Shown one piece after another: positions 47,936 to 60,600 of a stretch of 64,000 nt of DNA (positions within the stretch are counted from its first letter, which is position 1; the number at the start of each line of letters is the position of its first letter). This DNA is from Geosiphon pyriformis (Eukaryota > Glomeromycota > Glomeromycetes > Archaeosporales > Geosiphonaceae): positions 299,179 through 363,178 of the forward strand of contig JAAOMT010000494.1 of NCBI GenBank assembly GCA_016748015.1, given 5' to 3'. Below the pieces are notes generated by a model that ran no database searches, was not told the origin of the DNA, and was given only the letters and a program-made list of their open reading frames with translations. A program made the position numbers and the translations under genes.

Positions 47936-50737
47936 TAAGTTGAATTATATTTATTGAAAGATTTAAACAAAAAACCAACTGATATATATCCCTTTTTTTA
48001 ATAATGAAAATTGTGGGCCAGCGAAATTTTCAAACTCTTTTTTAAATTTAATTTTACAATTTTTTAAAAAATCAAAACAACTATCCCTTGCATCTAAATC
48101 AAAATTTTTAAAATATCTTTCATTTGTCATTGATAGTTCAATATAGTTTCAAATCATAGTATTTTTTAAAAATATTTTGATTCATCATGATATTTCAAAG
48201 TTTAATTTCTTGGCAAAAATTGAGATTTTGAAAACTTACTAAAAAAAAGTGATGACATAATAATTGTATAGTCAAAAAAAACTTGGATAAAGTGAAATTT
48301 TTGTAAACAAGAATTTTAAATTCAAGCTGAGAAATAAGTTTGCTTGAAATTTTCTTTTATTTTAAAAAAAGTTTTTTTTTATTTTTTTTAAAATATCAAA
48401 TTCAAATGGGTTTATATATAACCCTTAAAAAATATAGGCTACTCGATAGTTTAAATAAAAATAATTTTTTCTCAGACAATTAGGAATATTATAATTGATT
48501 TACATTAATTTAAATTTGGTTTATTTCAAGTTAAATTCATGAAAAATCAGATTTATCAAAAAAATTATTTTTAAATTTAAAAACTAATTTATTATAATAA
48601 TCCTACTATTAGAATAATTTAATAAAAATAAATTAATTTTGTTAATGACAATTGGTTTCAAAAAAATTTATTCATTAAAATAATGAAAAGAATGATAAAA
48701 ATAACTTCAATAAATTCTCTTTGAAATTTTTTAATAACTATTTTTATTAAAAAATAAAAGGGCCAATTATTTCACACATGAAAAATAAATTTACATAAAA
48801 AATATATATTTGAACTAGCATAGAAAAATTTAATTATGATATATTGCTTCTACCATAACCAACTTAGTACATAAATCATTTTGTATTTAATTTTAACCCA
48901 ATTTAAAAATCATACAATTCATTACCTTGAAAATTATAAATTGACCTAAAATCATTTCTGTTCCATTGATTTCAATGTTAATAGACTTGATTACGGGCCA
49001 TTATTTAAGCCAGTGGTTTTAATGTTAAAATACTTGATTACTATTTCAATGCACTTAATTACTGGTCACAAGCAATGTTTATATATATATATTTTTGTCT
49101 TAATAAATAATTATTTTAATGGTTTCAATATTAACACAATTAATTGTTGGTTTTACATAATTAATTTTTTAAGTCAAAAAAAATTTAAATAGATCAAACA
49201 AAGTTTACTTAAAAAATTTGCATTTCAAAAAAAAATTCAGAATCAAGATCATACATAAATGGTTAAATATCTTTTAAAAAAATTAAATCGTATGCCTTTT
49301 ACATGTTTAACTTTGGAAATTATACAATTAAAATTATAGAATTCACTTTTTTGAAATTTTTATTAAAATATTTCAAAAAATGAGCAAAATTTTTAAAAAA
49401 CTTTTGATAATCTAAAACTTGAAAAAAGAAAAAGAAAATTGCATTAAAGTTTGAAAATAAAAAATTTTATATTTAAGCATTGAAAATATTATGTATTTAT
49501 AAACAACATTTTTAACTCCTCTGAACAGGATAAAAACATTAAACACCTATAATTCAATTTTAAACAAAAAGCAAAAAAGTCAAAGATTTTTTTCACAGAG
49601 ATAGATACTTCTATAAAAAACAGTAATGGTTCAGTTTAAGAAAAAAATGAAATTAATACAAAATAAAAAAATTATGGAAAGAGAATATTTCATTTTTGAA
49701 ATAAAAAATTTATAACCAAAAAGATAATAATGGTTTATAATTTTTCCAAGAAGGACAAACAGAAACTTTAAAAAAGTTTCTTTTAAAAGATCATGTGAAT
49801 ATGATTTTTAACAGAAAGTGCTTTGTCACTTTAATACTGTGATAAATATTTTTCACAATATTGATATTTTATTACAATATTTTTTTTAAACAAGAGCATA
49901 TACAAAATATCAGATTTTTGGTTTATTGGTATGCCTTAAACAATATTTTTTTATAAATGATCGTTCAACACTTTATAGAATTTTTGCCAAGGCTACTTTG
50001 CTTGAACCTCTGAATATTTTTCATAAAATTTAGCCAATGATTTTTGGAAATGTCAAACCGAAGAAGTTTATCATTTTAAAAAATGATTAAACATATCTTG
50101 AATAAAAATTTGTTTTAAGTATGCTTTAATGAATTTTTTTTAAAAAAAAAAAGTAAATCACTTTGCACACACTAGACTTTAAAAATTTCATTGCCAGAAA
50201 AAGTAAAAATTTACTCAAATTAACAAGAATTTAAATTCAAAGTGAATTATTTTTTGCAATCAACAAAATATTTACTCAAAACCAACAAGTGCTAATTGTC
50301 AGAATAGAACACTGGTGAGAAATTGATGATTTCCGATTTAAATCATAATGCTCAGTTAAATCAATGATGCAGATTTAAAGATGTGATCGATTTCAATTCA
50401 ATTCAATTCAATTTAATTTAATTTAATTCATTTAAATTTAAAATTTCATAAAAAGAATGGGAGTAGTATGTAGTGAGGGAGCTTGCGTTTCACGCAAATT
50501 TAAACCTTTTCATGGCTTTCTAATGATTTTAATGTTTTCCGAAAATCTTTGTATTTTTGGTTGAAATTTAATGATTTTCTTTGTGGTTCTTAAAAATTAA
50601 GTCTATCACCATAAAAATAACAGATACTTTGAATTAAAAATGGTTTGTGCTTGTCTTATTCTTTCTAGTGTCTTTAAATGCTCCCAATAGAATTAAAATT
50701 ACCTAGCTACTTAACAATAATTTGATATGAAATTTAG
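47936..50737. other. AT-rich intergenic desert
   Basis: No gene is visible. The last 400 bases are less AT-rich, contain a (TTCAA)n tract, and probably include unmodelled 5' exon(s) and the promoter of the next gene. Confidence 0.45.
50392..50429. repeat. Pentanucleotide microsatellite (TTCAA/TTTAA)n
   Basis: About seven and a half pentamers; the first half is TTCAA and the second half is TTTAA, so one base has changed and spread along the array. Confidence 0.8.
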
Positions 50738-51789
50738 CCACACCAAACAACTTTTCTGAATGGGATTGACTATTTACCAAATTCTGAAATATGTGAGAAT
50801 CTCCCACGTTACCGACCCTCGAGAGTTCGGGCACCTTCTTATCATCGTTATGAGGATTTAAAAGAAAACAGACCTGTAAGGAAATGTATTTGAAAGCTTA
50901 TTGAAATAGAACTTTGCGCGATATAAATTCGAATTCGAATTCGAATTTGAATTCAACTAGAAATCCATTAATCGACGATATAAATTGGATCGAGATGCAA
51001 TAATTCGAGACGATGGCCGAATTTTCTACTTTTACCTAGGGAATCCTCGCGATGCACAAGATTTCTCACAACTTTGGAATGAAAGAATGACAATCGAGGC
51101 ATATAAAGATAATTATTTGAGGATTAACAATGAAAGCATTCTTTATAAAATGACGGGTGGATTTTTTAAAAGTAAAAAATTCAAGTTTAATTTTGGCGGT
51201 GAATGGAGGTAGAAAAACAAATAATTTTTATTTTTAAAAATTTTTTGGGTGGTGATTAATTATATTTTGACAAATTTCATCAATAGATGGATCGATAAAG
51301 GCGATCGTTTGGTGTTTCGCGCGATTTATCGTAATGAATGCAATGAAAAAGAAATTCGAAAAATTGCTGTTTACGAAAAAAATACAAGGGAGTTTCTTTT
51401 CGATCAAAAACAACTTTCCATGATGTTGATTGACGAATTTGAAATTGTGATGTTGATGTCGTGTATGGTCTTCATGCAGTCTTTGGAGAAGAGATCTTTA
51501 TTAAGAAGACGTTGGTAACGTAAATTTTTTTTAAATTTTTTTAATTTGATCATTATTTCACCATATATATTAAATCCATCAAATTCAATAAAATCTTGTT
51601 TTAGCATTCCCCGTTTATTTAAATTTAATAAGAATCTGAAAAGCAATCATCAATACCGCGAAAAGAGGTGAAAGCTTTCAAATATCCTTTTAAAAGTAAA
51701 ATTATTTAGCAAAAGATATTTTTATATTTGTTTTATAACTCGTTTTTAGGAGTAAAATGTTTGGTTTTCACTGGATTTATAAAGAATAA
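50738..51789 (+). CDS. Possible tubby-C-like protein, 5' end not resolved
   Basis: Exons 50738-50875, 50961-51208, 51287-51514, 51605-51667 and 51750-51789 give 238 residues. All junctions are phase-consistent. The first listed exon has no ATG and is preceded by an AATTTAG acceptor, so at least one 5' exon is missing. After a Pro/Arg/Tyr-rich lead (ENLPRYRPSRVRAPSYHRYE) comes a beta-rich region (DAIIRDDGRIFYFYLGN; ILYKMTGGFFKSKKFKFNF; RWIDKGDRLVFRAIY; IAVYEKNTREFLFD), then a helix with LIDEFEIVMLMSCMVFMQSL ending in basic residues. The strand pattern and buried C-terminal helix recall tubby-C/scramblase-like folds that occur in fungi, but no signature residue proves it. Membrane-lipid binding would be inference. 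Intron 1 contains four near-perfect GAATTC repeats. Confidence 0.6.
50926..50954. repeat. Hexanucleotide repeat of GAATTC
   Basis: AATTCGAATTCGAATTCGAA followed by TTTGAATTC, inside the first visible intron of the tubby-like gene. It is self-complementary, so it can form hairpins. Confidence 0.75.
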
Positions 51790-52644
51790 AAAGGGTTGAA
51801 ACAGTGATATCAAGTTTTTTGTTTCAAAGTAATAAAATTTTAGTTATTATTTTAGATTTTTTAAAAGGATTAACATTTTTAAAATTAACAAATAAATTAA
51901 ATAATACATGAAGAAATAAGTTTTCAATAAAAACTTAATTTTAACACAAACTTTTTATTTCTGTCTTAAAAATCATCACCAAATTCATTTATTAAAAAGT
52001 TAATATTTAAAAAAAAATCTATAATTAAAGTGAGTTTTACATAAAATTAGATTTCAAAAGATTTTTGAATGAAAACATGATTTTTTTTTAATAATAACAT
52101 GAGATTTAAAAATGTTAATTTATAAAAATAAATATGATTTAATACACAATATATAATTATTATGATATTATATGTTTTAGTTTTTAATAAAAGTATCCTT
52201 ATTTCTTGAAGTTAATTAAATATATATACAATGAGTTTCATCATCATAATTTTATTTCACTTATTACTAACACAAAAGAATTATTCAATTTTTATTGTTC
52301 TTTCAATTCAAGTGAGCTTAAATTTCTAAATGATATTCAAAAATTATAAAATAAAAAAGTTTATTAATAGTAAGAAAAAAGTAGAAAGAGAAGAAGAAAA
52401 AGAAGAAAGAATCTATCAAACCTGCCATCTCTTTATCATGATATCAAACAATCAAAACGGCATGTTTATGATATAAAAAATTTTTCTTTTGTTAATTCAA
52501 TTCATTTTTGTTTTTAAAGGCAAAGAAAATTGGATTGAGAATATGTAAAATTTTTTTTGAAACCTTTTATTAACTTTAAATATCTCAAAGATATATATAT
52601 ATATTTTTATAAAGAAAAAAAGTCTTACTTTGCTTCTTACTTTT

Positions 52645-52646
<2 letters not shown>

Positions 52647-52676
<30 letters not shown>
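52647..52676. repeat. (ATC)10 microsatellite
   Basis: Ten perfect ATC units. Confidence 0.9.
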
Positions 52677-52680
<4 letters not shown>

Positions 52681-52740
52681 ACCGAAAAAATTCTTTTAGA
52701 AACCATTGGATAATACAAATTCCTTTTTGTTTTTTGTTGT

Positions 52741-52770
52741 ACAAAAACAAAAACAAAAACAAAAACAAAA
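52741..52770. repeat. (AAAAAC)5 microsatellite
   Basis: Five hexamers of five A and one C. Confidence 0.85.
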
Positions 52771-53619
52771 AACCATAACATAACATCCATACTATACATG
52801 TATATTTACATGTATTTATTTATTTAAAAACTCTGCGTTGTACAAATTTTTTTTTTAACAGTTAAATGGATGCATCAACTTTACAACTTTCTAAAAGGAT
52901 TTTTTAAAAAAAAAAATATTGGCCATTTTTAAACTTAATTTCCCCTTACAGTTTAAAATAGGAATAAAAGACTCCTGAATGTCATTGTTTAGAATACCTT
53001 ATTTATTCATTTTAATCACATTCAAAAATTTTTTACACAACGGTTTTTCATGATAACGTTTCATAGTACTAAAATCACGATCCACGTGTTTTTTTTCACT
53101 TTGTCGGCTACCAAAAAAAAAGTTTCAAAAATTTTTAATCAGTCCGGCGCCCGTTTTTTATGCAATCAATCAAAGTATTATTCGCATTAGTAACGGAACT
53201 TTTTAACTATCTTACATAGTCAAACCATGATGCGGCCTGATTATCAAGATTCACCATAAGATGACTGGATCTTAACATAATCTTGGGAATTTTTTTTTAA
53301 AAAACACTGCTGATTTATGATCCTTTTAAAACGTATTTATACAGTTGACAAACACCTTTAATTTGTCGCTTTTGGACTTTATTCCTTTCCCAAGATTTTA
53401 CCTCTTTCAAAATTTTCACAAAAAGCTTTTTTTTTTCACAAAATCTTTTTCAAAAAAAAAAAAGAACCTTTTACGTTAAAAATCATTAGAATTTCAATAA
53501 ACATTCAATCGATCCAAGTATCCTCTTTTCAAAACTCTCTGATTCAACCCCTAATACCTCTTTTTCAGAATACAAACTCACTTATATTTGGAAAAGGAAT
53601 TTTTTTTTAGGAAAAAGAA

Positions 53620-54653
53620 ATGTCACCAAAAGTTAAGAAACAAAAAATCGAAGACAAAGATAAAGACAAAGGCAAAGAGACAGTCGAAACCAAAGATATC
53701 TCAACCTCTCCCGAAAAAGGCTTATTTAATGATCTTGCCCCTGAACTTTTTATCAACATTTGCAAATTTCTTTCACCTAAAGACTTGTCTAAACTGTTGC
53801 TCGCTTGCCGTCGATTTCACAATTTTCTTTCGACTGTTGATTCATTTTCTACTGAATTAATTTGGCGCGAGGCGCGACTCACGTTTTTTCCAACGTATGA
53901 TCTCCCACCACCTGAAGGTGTTTCTGAATGTGATTACCTTCGTTTGCTTGTTGAAAGAGGTTGTAAGCTTTGTGGAAAGAAAACTACCGGCCCTGCCCAA
54001 ATCCATTGGGAATTTGTGGTCCGCTGTTGCCACGATTGTTTTCTTTCCAACATAATCTAGTACGACTAGGAATTTTGTGGTGAATTCACTTGTTGTTGTA
54101 ATTTCTAATTATCATTGCATTAAGTCAAAGTTTTTTTTTCCCTAATCTTAGCGACCATAGATTATCAAGCGTTGCCTCAATTCCCGATGAACTTATTCCT
54201 GCTCTTCCTTATGGTAGACGCTACAATTGTCAGGTTTATTGGATTCCACAGGTAAAAAAGATTTGTGAGGAGTATAATGCGATTCCTAAAGGAGAACAAG
54301 CCAATTGGTTAAAGGAACATATCGCAAAAGCTCAAAGAGCAGTCAAAGAAAAACTTCCTCGTCAAGCCTCAAGGGTGCGAGCAAACAACCAAAAGAAAAA
54401 TGAGCGACAGCAAGAAATCAAGAGTCGTGTTGAATTAATGTTGAAGGAGACTGATGAATACGGAAATCTAAAGTTTGAACGCGATCGAGTCACAAAATTG
54501 GGCACAATTTATTGGTGGGCAATCACTGCGGATTACACCAATAAATTCACTGATCTTGCTTGGCACCGATTGAGGCGGAAGATAGAGAGTGAATATTACA
54601 AGAACATAAGCATGGACATCGCTGCAAGTAGAATCATTGGAAGGAACAATTAA
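53620..54653 (+). CDS. F-box protein
   Basis: Exons 53620-54059 and 54152-54653 (phase 2 junction, donor CTA|GTACGA, acceptor TCTTAG) give 313 residues. A Lys/Asp-rich leader (about 1-32) precedes the F-box (about 35-75: FNDLAPELFINICKFLSPKD, then LSKLLLACRRFHNF), which should bind Skp1 in an SCF ubiquitin ligase. A short Cys-rich segment follows (about 117-142: GCKLCGKK .. RCCHDCFLSN), perhaps a zinc knuckle. The C-terminal half is a long charged helical region (KAQRAVKEKLPRQASRVRAN .. RQQEIKSRVELML). F-box proteins with a CxxC segment like this are common in Rhizophagus, often in large families. Substrate unknown. The first ATG in a second frame at 53588 was rejected because it lacks the domain. 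Confidence 0.85.
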
Positions 54654-55020
54654 GAAAAATCTTATCAAAAGGTTTCTCGATTAGAACATGGGGTATTGGT
54701 GACATTTATGTTTGGTGTAATGTTGTATTGCATAGAATCAATTATACACGAGGAGACTCTCAAATACAGGGGTTTTTTTAAAGTTTGGTAGTAATTAAGA
54801 AACAAAAAATTTCTGCTTTGCTTGTTTCGCGAGATGGCTCCCTTTAGAAATAGTTTACAACAAGAAAAAAAGGCCAGACAAATGACTCTTTAATTTAAAT
54901 TAGGTATTCAAATTTGGATTTCCAGCGATTTAAATGATGAATTCAAGAGTTGGAAAAATATAATGTTAACAATTTGAAACTATATAACCCAACCTGAAGC
55001 TGATATTTCATGTTTCTCTT

Positions 55021-55047
55021 AACAACAACAACAACAACAACAACAAC
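55021..55047. repeat. (AAC)9 microsatellite
   Basis: Nine perfect AAC units. Confidence 0.9.
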
Positions 55048-56219
55048 ATGAAAGAGTTCAAATTTTTAGCGAAATTTGCAAACCTTTTTTAAATTTAGTA
55101 CGGCCTTTGCAACGTGAAATTTACTTTGAGACTGATGTGTAAATGATGACTTTTCCAGTTTTAAAAATAAGTTTAAGCAAATTAATTTTTTAATAAATAA
55201 AGAAGTTTTAATTTTTTAATTTAGAGAAAAGAGTATCGACTATTCTAATTAGATTTGATTAAACCTCTTCTCTCTATTAAACCATATAGAGTTCAAATTT
55301 TTTTCAAAAAATAAAAATAAAATACTATTACATAAATATTAAATTAAAAATTTAACACATTTAATCAAATGAAATATTTCATAATGCCCTAAATGTATTA
55401 TATCATATTATTTTGATCTAACATTTATCAATATCTTTGATTTGATTTGGAACGAAAAATTAATTTTAAAAAACAAAGCAATTGATTTTCAAACGCATGG
55501 AAAAAATAGTTTTTTTTTATTTTAATTTTTACACTCTAAAAATATAAATTAATTTTATATAAAATTATATATATATTTGTATCGAGTATCAGCCAAATTT
55601 TTATAACTTTGAAGTTTTTTTTTTTTTTTGTGTTGTGAATCTTTAGACAAATATATATATATATATATTTATATTTATATTTATTTATTTAAAAAAGAGG
55701 CACATGATAAATTTATTTATTTTTAAAAACGATTTTTTCATGAATTTTTAACAAAAATAATTTAGAATAATTTGATATGTCAGAAATTTTTTTCATATTG
55801 AACAATCTTTAAAATTAAGCTAAATCGAAAAAAAAAAATTATGAAAGATTTCTGTAAAACCGTTTAAAATATTTTTAATAAGATTATCTACATTTTTAAA
55901 AACTGTTTAAAATGTATTTTTATCTAATTTTGTTCAAGATTAGAGGTTTTTTTTAGGAATTTTTTTTTGTCACGTGTCGAAATTAATTGATAGGTAAACT
56001 ATGTTAAAGACCATTGTGGGAATTCATTTTCCGACTTGAAGGACAAATTTAGCCTTTTTTTTCTCTCTAGAATTTTTTGTATTCAGATTTAGAGATTAAT
56101 TTTACCTTATGGAGATTAGGATCCTTTTAGAAAAATCTAAAATTTTTTAAAACTATGAGCCTTATAATTTGGAAATTCCCTTTTAAAAAAAAAGGAGGGA
56201 AATTCCCAATTTGATTTTC

Positions 56220-56243
56220 ATGAATGAACTCCAGTTCATTCAT
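56220..56243. repeat. Perfect 11-bp inverted repeat (hairpin)
   Basis: ATGAATGAACT, CC, AGTTCATTCAT. The arms are exact complements with a 2-nt loop. No function is assigned. Confidence 0.6.
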
Positions 56244-57025
56244 AACGAATTTCTTTCTAGAAAATTCTATCGAAGATCTGCATGGAAATCTCCGGAATTG
56301 TAAATATTATAATTTAAAATGGAAATTCTTTTTCTCAAAATATTTAGGAGAAGACTGTACATGTTATCAGAATTTTTAATAAATTCTTCAAATCAGAATA
56401 AGGAAAATTTAATAAAGAAGGTCAACAAATTCCGATATATTTTCAAAGGAAAAAGTCCTCACATTATAGCCGTCTGTATTTCTGAGGTAACAGACTATTA
56501 TTGAAACATTGGCTAATTGTTATAGAAAATATTTTTAATTTTCATTTGCAACAGAAAAATCTAATTCTTCCTGTCATGAGTTCAAAAGAAAATTAATAGC
56601 CTACATTATGGCGGGAGGAACTTACTGTTGATTCGAATTTTTTGAACATTTTATTTAAAATCTTGTATTTTCTTGTGTTATTAAATAGGATATTAAATGT
56701 ATTGTGATTAAAATGTAGCAGTTAACAAATTGTTTTTAAATCTGAACCGAATATAATTTAAAATAAATATAATGGTTAATTTCTATAAAATGATCCAATA
56801 ATAAGAGAAGAAGAAGAAGAAAAAGAAAAAGAAAAAGAAGAAAAGGTAATTAAAATAAAAATTTTATTTAAACACACCCTCAAAGATTGAACTTGAACCA
56901 AAATTTATCAGTAATAAATTGACAATTTCAGACTTTCCTAAGAATTATATATAATAAACAAAACTTTAAATAAAAATCAGAAAAATTTTTTAATAACCAG
57001 TTCAACTTTTAAATAATAATTTAAC

Positions 57026-57577
57026 ATGAATGCTCAGGAAAAATTCGAATTTTTCTTTGACCAATATCTTACCCACATAAATCTTCAAGAGAATACAGTT
57101 ACATTGCCTTCGGTCAAAGATCTTTGGAATAATTATCCAAAAAATTTGAAAATTGCCTTGGGAAAAGCTCATATCAATGATTTACCGAGTCCAATTCTCT
57201 GTCAGTATTTTTCTTTTATTACTTCTAAAGAAAATTTGGCTTCTATGTCAACCAAAGACTCACATAAACCTCAAGAGAGTTTACAATTCAATCAACCTGC
57301 CTCCAATTCTATCGATATAAATTCTGTCGAAATGGGCTCTCAACCAATGACAGCTAAACGGAATTCCAGCGATCAAATAAATGCAGTTACCTCATCCAAT
57401 AATAACCTTTCATACAGCCACAAAAAAGATTATTATGCGGTGCAAGTTGACCAAGAATTTCTTGAAAAAGGAGGACGTTTCCCTCACTTAATAACCGGAG
57501 AGAAGGTTGTTAACCATAATAACTTGATAAATTCATTTGATATAAACGAGGCATACGAATTTGCCAAACAAAAATGA
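57026..57577 (+). CDS. Hypothetical 183-residue protein (orphan)
   Basis: Single uninterrupted frame from an ATG that follows a typical AT-rich leader. The N-terminal third looks folded and helical (AQEKFEFFFDQYLTHINLQE; SVKDLWNNYPKNLKIALGKA), the middle is Ser/Asn/Gln-rich and disordered, and the C-terminus (HKKDYYAVQVDQEFLEKGGR .. INEAYEFAKQK) looks ordered again. I recognise no family. Amino-acid usage is balanced, unlike chance frames nearby. A (TTA)n microsatellite begins within the stop-codon region, so the 3' end is likely variable. Confidence 0.55.
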   Translation: MNAQEKFEFFFDQYLTHINLQENTVTLPSVKDLWNNYPKNLKIALGKAHINDLPSPILCQYFSFITSKENLASMSTKDSHKPQESLQFNQPASNSIDINSVEMGSQPMTAKRNSSDQINAVTSSNNNLSYSHKKDYYAVQVDQEFLEKGGRFPHLITGEKVVNHNNLINSFDINEAYEFAKQK

Positions 57578-57596
57578 TTATTATTATTATACCATA

Positions 57597-57638
<42 letters not shown>

Positions 57639-57655
57639 GTTATTATTATTATTAT
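57573..57655. repeat. (ATT)n microsatellite
   Basis: About 80 bases of ATT units with two short interruptions (ACCATA and AGT), starting at the stop codon of the orphan gene. Confidence 0.85.
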
Positions 57656-60600
57656 TTTTGTTTTTTCTTGAAAATCTTTTATCTTTCACAGATTTGACCG
57701 AACAAATATTTATGAAATAAAAAGTATTCTTCATACCGGATAAAAATGAAATTTTTCATGTGTTTATCCCTTTAAAAGTTAGAGTTTCAAAAAAATTTCT
57801 GTATAAAAGAGAAATGAGGGTATCCAGCAAAAAACATTCTTGAATTCAAAAATCTAAAATGATTAAAAGCTAATTTCTTTTAGAATTTCAAACAATTAGT
57901 TCATTCAATATAATATTTTAATCACAATACTTTTTGTGATATCAAATAGGATAAAAAACTTATTGAATTAGCAATTCAGAAGAATTATCACTAAAAAGAT
58001 TTTTATTCGTTGTGTTGCAAAACTATATCATTATACTTTTAAATAACTAGGAAACAAAATATTTTACAATAAAATCATCAAAGATACAATGGTTAAAAAA
58101 TATTTGATCATTAAATATTTCTTACAATGATTTCAAACTAAAAAAAAAAAACTAAAGTACAATTCACAAAAAATATATTTGTCATTTCAAAAATTACACA
58201 TGAAGATTTGGAAACAATATATTGCAAAAAAATTCTTTAATGTTAATTAAAATACGGTATTTTTTAGATAATAATTAATTTACTTTATAATAAATTTTAG
58301 CCAATTTGTCACAAATATTTATAGATAAATTTAAAAATATTTATATGTAAATAAATATTTCAAAACATTTAATTTTTTTTAAATAATTATATTTGATATT
58401 CAATATAAAATTTAAAAAGAGTAAGCAAAAAAAAACATAATTTTTCAAAAAAAAATGATAAATTTAATTTATTACATCTAATTCAAAAAAAAAAAGTTTA
58501 TTTTTCAATAAATTGATATTTTAAAAAAAAAATTTTCTTACATTTATCCCTTTTAAAACCAACTAATTTAATATTTTGTAACTAATCATACATAATTTTA
58601 CTAAAATAAAATTGGGTACTTAAATTGACAATTAAATTCATAATTAAATTTATGAGCAAAATACACACAAATATAATATAAAATTCAAACATAAATTTCG
58701 TAAATTTTCAAGCTTACTCTTGATAAATCTATAAATTTTTCTTATACAATTTACAAAGTTTTATTTTAATCAAGAAATTAAATTTGACAATAAAATTTCA
58801 AAAATTGACAAGACATTCTGAATATCATAAAAATTTTTAGTTTTATTTAAAAAAATATCAACTTATTATTACTTTGACATTATATTATCAAAAGAAATTA
58901 AAAGTTGAAAAAAAATTTAAAAATTTTATTTGGCTTAAATAATCGATTATTTGTGAAATAATATAATTTTTAATAATTTAATTAATCCATTTTTCTTATA
59001 TAGATTAATATTTTTGTAATTAATATAAATTTTTAATTAAATTTCAAAAATTTTAATAATCATATCTAACTCACTTGATAGTTAAAATTTTATTTTTTTT
59101 TATTCAACTTCAAAATAAACGAAAAAATTTGTTTATTTTCAAAATTAACAATAATCAGAAAATTCAATGTCTTGTGTGTTATATAAAAATAAATATTGAT
59201 TTTTGTATTTATAAAAATAGTCAATTTTTGTTTTAATTCAGATTTGTTTTTATAAATTAAAAAAGTTATATTTTATGCAAAAGTCTAATTTTTAATTGTT
59301 TTTAAGTTAAACGATTTATATATTCTGATAATTATAATTAAAAATAAATTTGTTTAAAAATTCTTTTAAATTTTGAGACAAAATAAACTAATCAATTTTT
59401 TGAAATCATTAGCTAGTTAATTTTTGTTGATTTGTGTTTCAAAACAATAAGTATTTTTATTTTAAGTGTATTAATATATTATAAAAAATATTGTTTTATT
59501 ATAAAATTTTATTAAAAATATACATTTTTTAAATAAAAAAAGCTTTTTTATATATTTTTAAATTGTATTATTTTAAGTTTTAATATTTTTTGTAAAAATT
59601 TTAATAAACTATTAAACAATTCTTAATGTTAAATATTTTATAATATAATTATAATATTTACTTATATTTGTATATATTACAAAAATTGTTATTTATTACT
59701 TTTTTTGTAGTTTTTTAAAAAAAAATTTATATTGTTACAAATTAAAATAACATATTTATTGATAACAAAATAATTACAAAATAATTAAAGAAAATTTTTA
59801 TTAAAAGAGTAAATTAAATATGCATGTATTTAATGTGTAAATTAGTTTTTTTTTTTTTATTGTTGTTACCGGAGTCTAGCTATTGTTTTAAATTCATTGT
59901 GTATTGGGTTTTTCTGTACTTTTTAAGATATTACTAAATAGTCTTTATACTTCTCTAATTATTATCGAAAGTTGTTGTAATCTCTGGTAATGTATTTATC
60001 TCCAAAGTATCTCTTTATACTTTGAATGGTGTATGCTGTTGGGCTTATATAATGGCCAATTCCATGCCAATAATCTTTATCTAGTTACTTTGTGTTGAAA
60101 GTCAACTCTCTTACAGGAATCCTCCTTCTGTAGGCTCTTCAAAAATAACAAAAGTAAAAATAAAAATAAAAGAATTTAAAATAAAAATATGTGTTTTTCC
60201 AATATGAATTTCAAACTAGTCTCGCGAGTTGTCATTTTTCTAATTATTAAATCTCAGTTTAAATCGGAGCTTAAAACGAAGTTTCAAGATTTAACATTCA
60301 AAAATTAATCTACCAGATTAATTTTAATTGTCTATTAGTTTCGGGTTTTTGAATTTTATCGAATTTAAAAGTCATAATAATTTTTAAGAAAAGAGAGAGA
60401 AATAAATGTTTTAACATTAAATATTTCATTTTAATAATTAGGAAATTAAAAGATTACATTTTTATTTCAAATGTAGAGAATATTACTCTGCTAAATATCT
60501 ATTGTAAGATACATTTCTTGAAAGAGAAAAGCTCTTCTTTTATACAAGTTTTCGTTTCACTATTTTATGTTCTTGAACTTTTTGTTCTTTCTAAAATATT

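Larger units (their letters stand above)
51790..53619. other. AT-rich intergenic region with microsatellites
   Basis: No gene is supported. It holds a GA-rich tract (about 52380-52410), a perfect (ATC)10 at 52647-52676 and an (AAAAAC)5 at 52741-52770. 53000-53600 has mixed composition with many C/T-rich stretches typical of a fungal leader and is probably the F-box gene promoter. Confidence 0.5.
54654..57025. other. AT-rich intergenic region
   Basis: Contains an (AAC)9 run at 55021-55047, a (TA)n patch near 55652-55668, a perfect hairpin at 56220-56243 and a GA-rich tract at about 56800-56846. A 61-codon frame at 56319-56504 has no recognisable domain and I do not call it a gene. Confidence 0.5.

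Noticed and set aside
56319-56504. 61-codon plus-strand frame
   Set aside because: Short, unsupported by composition or splice sites.
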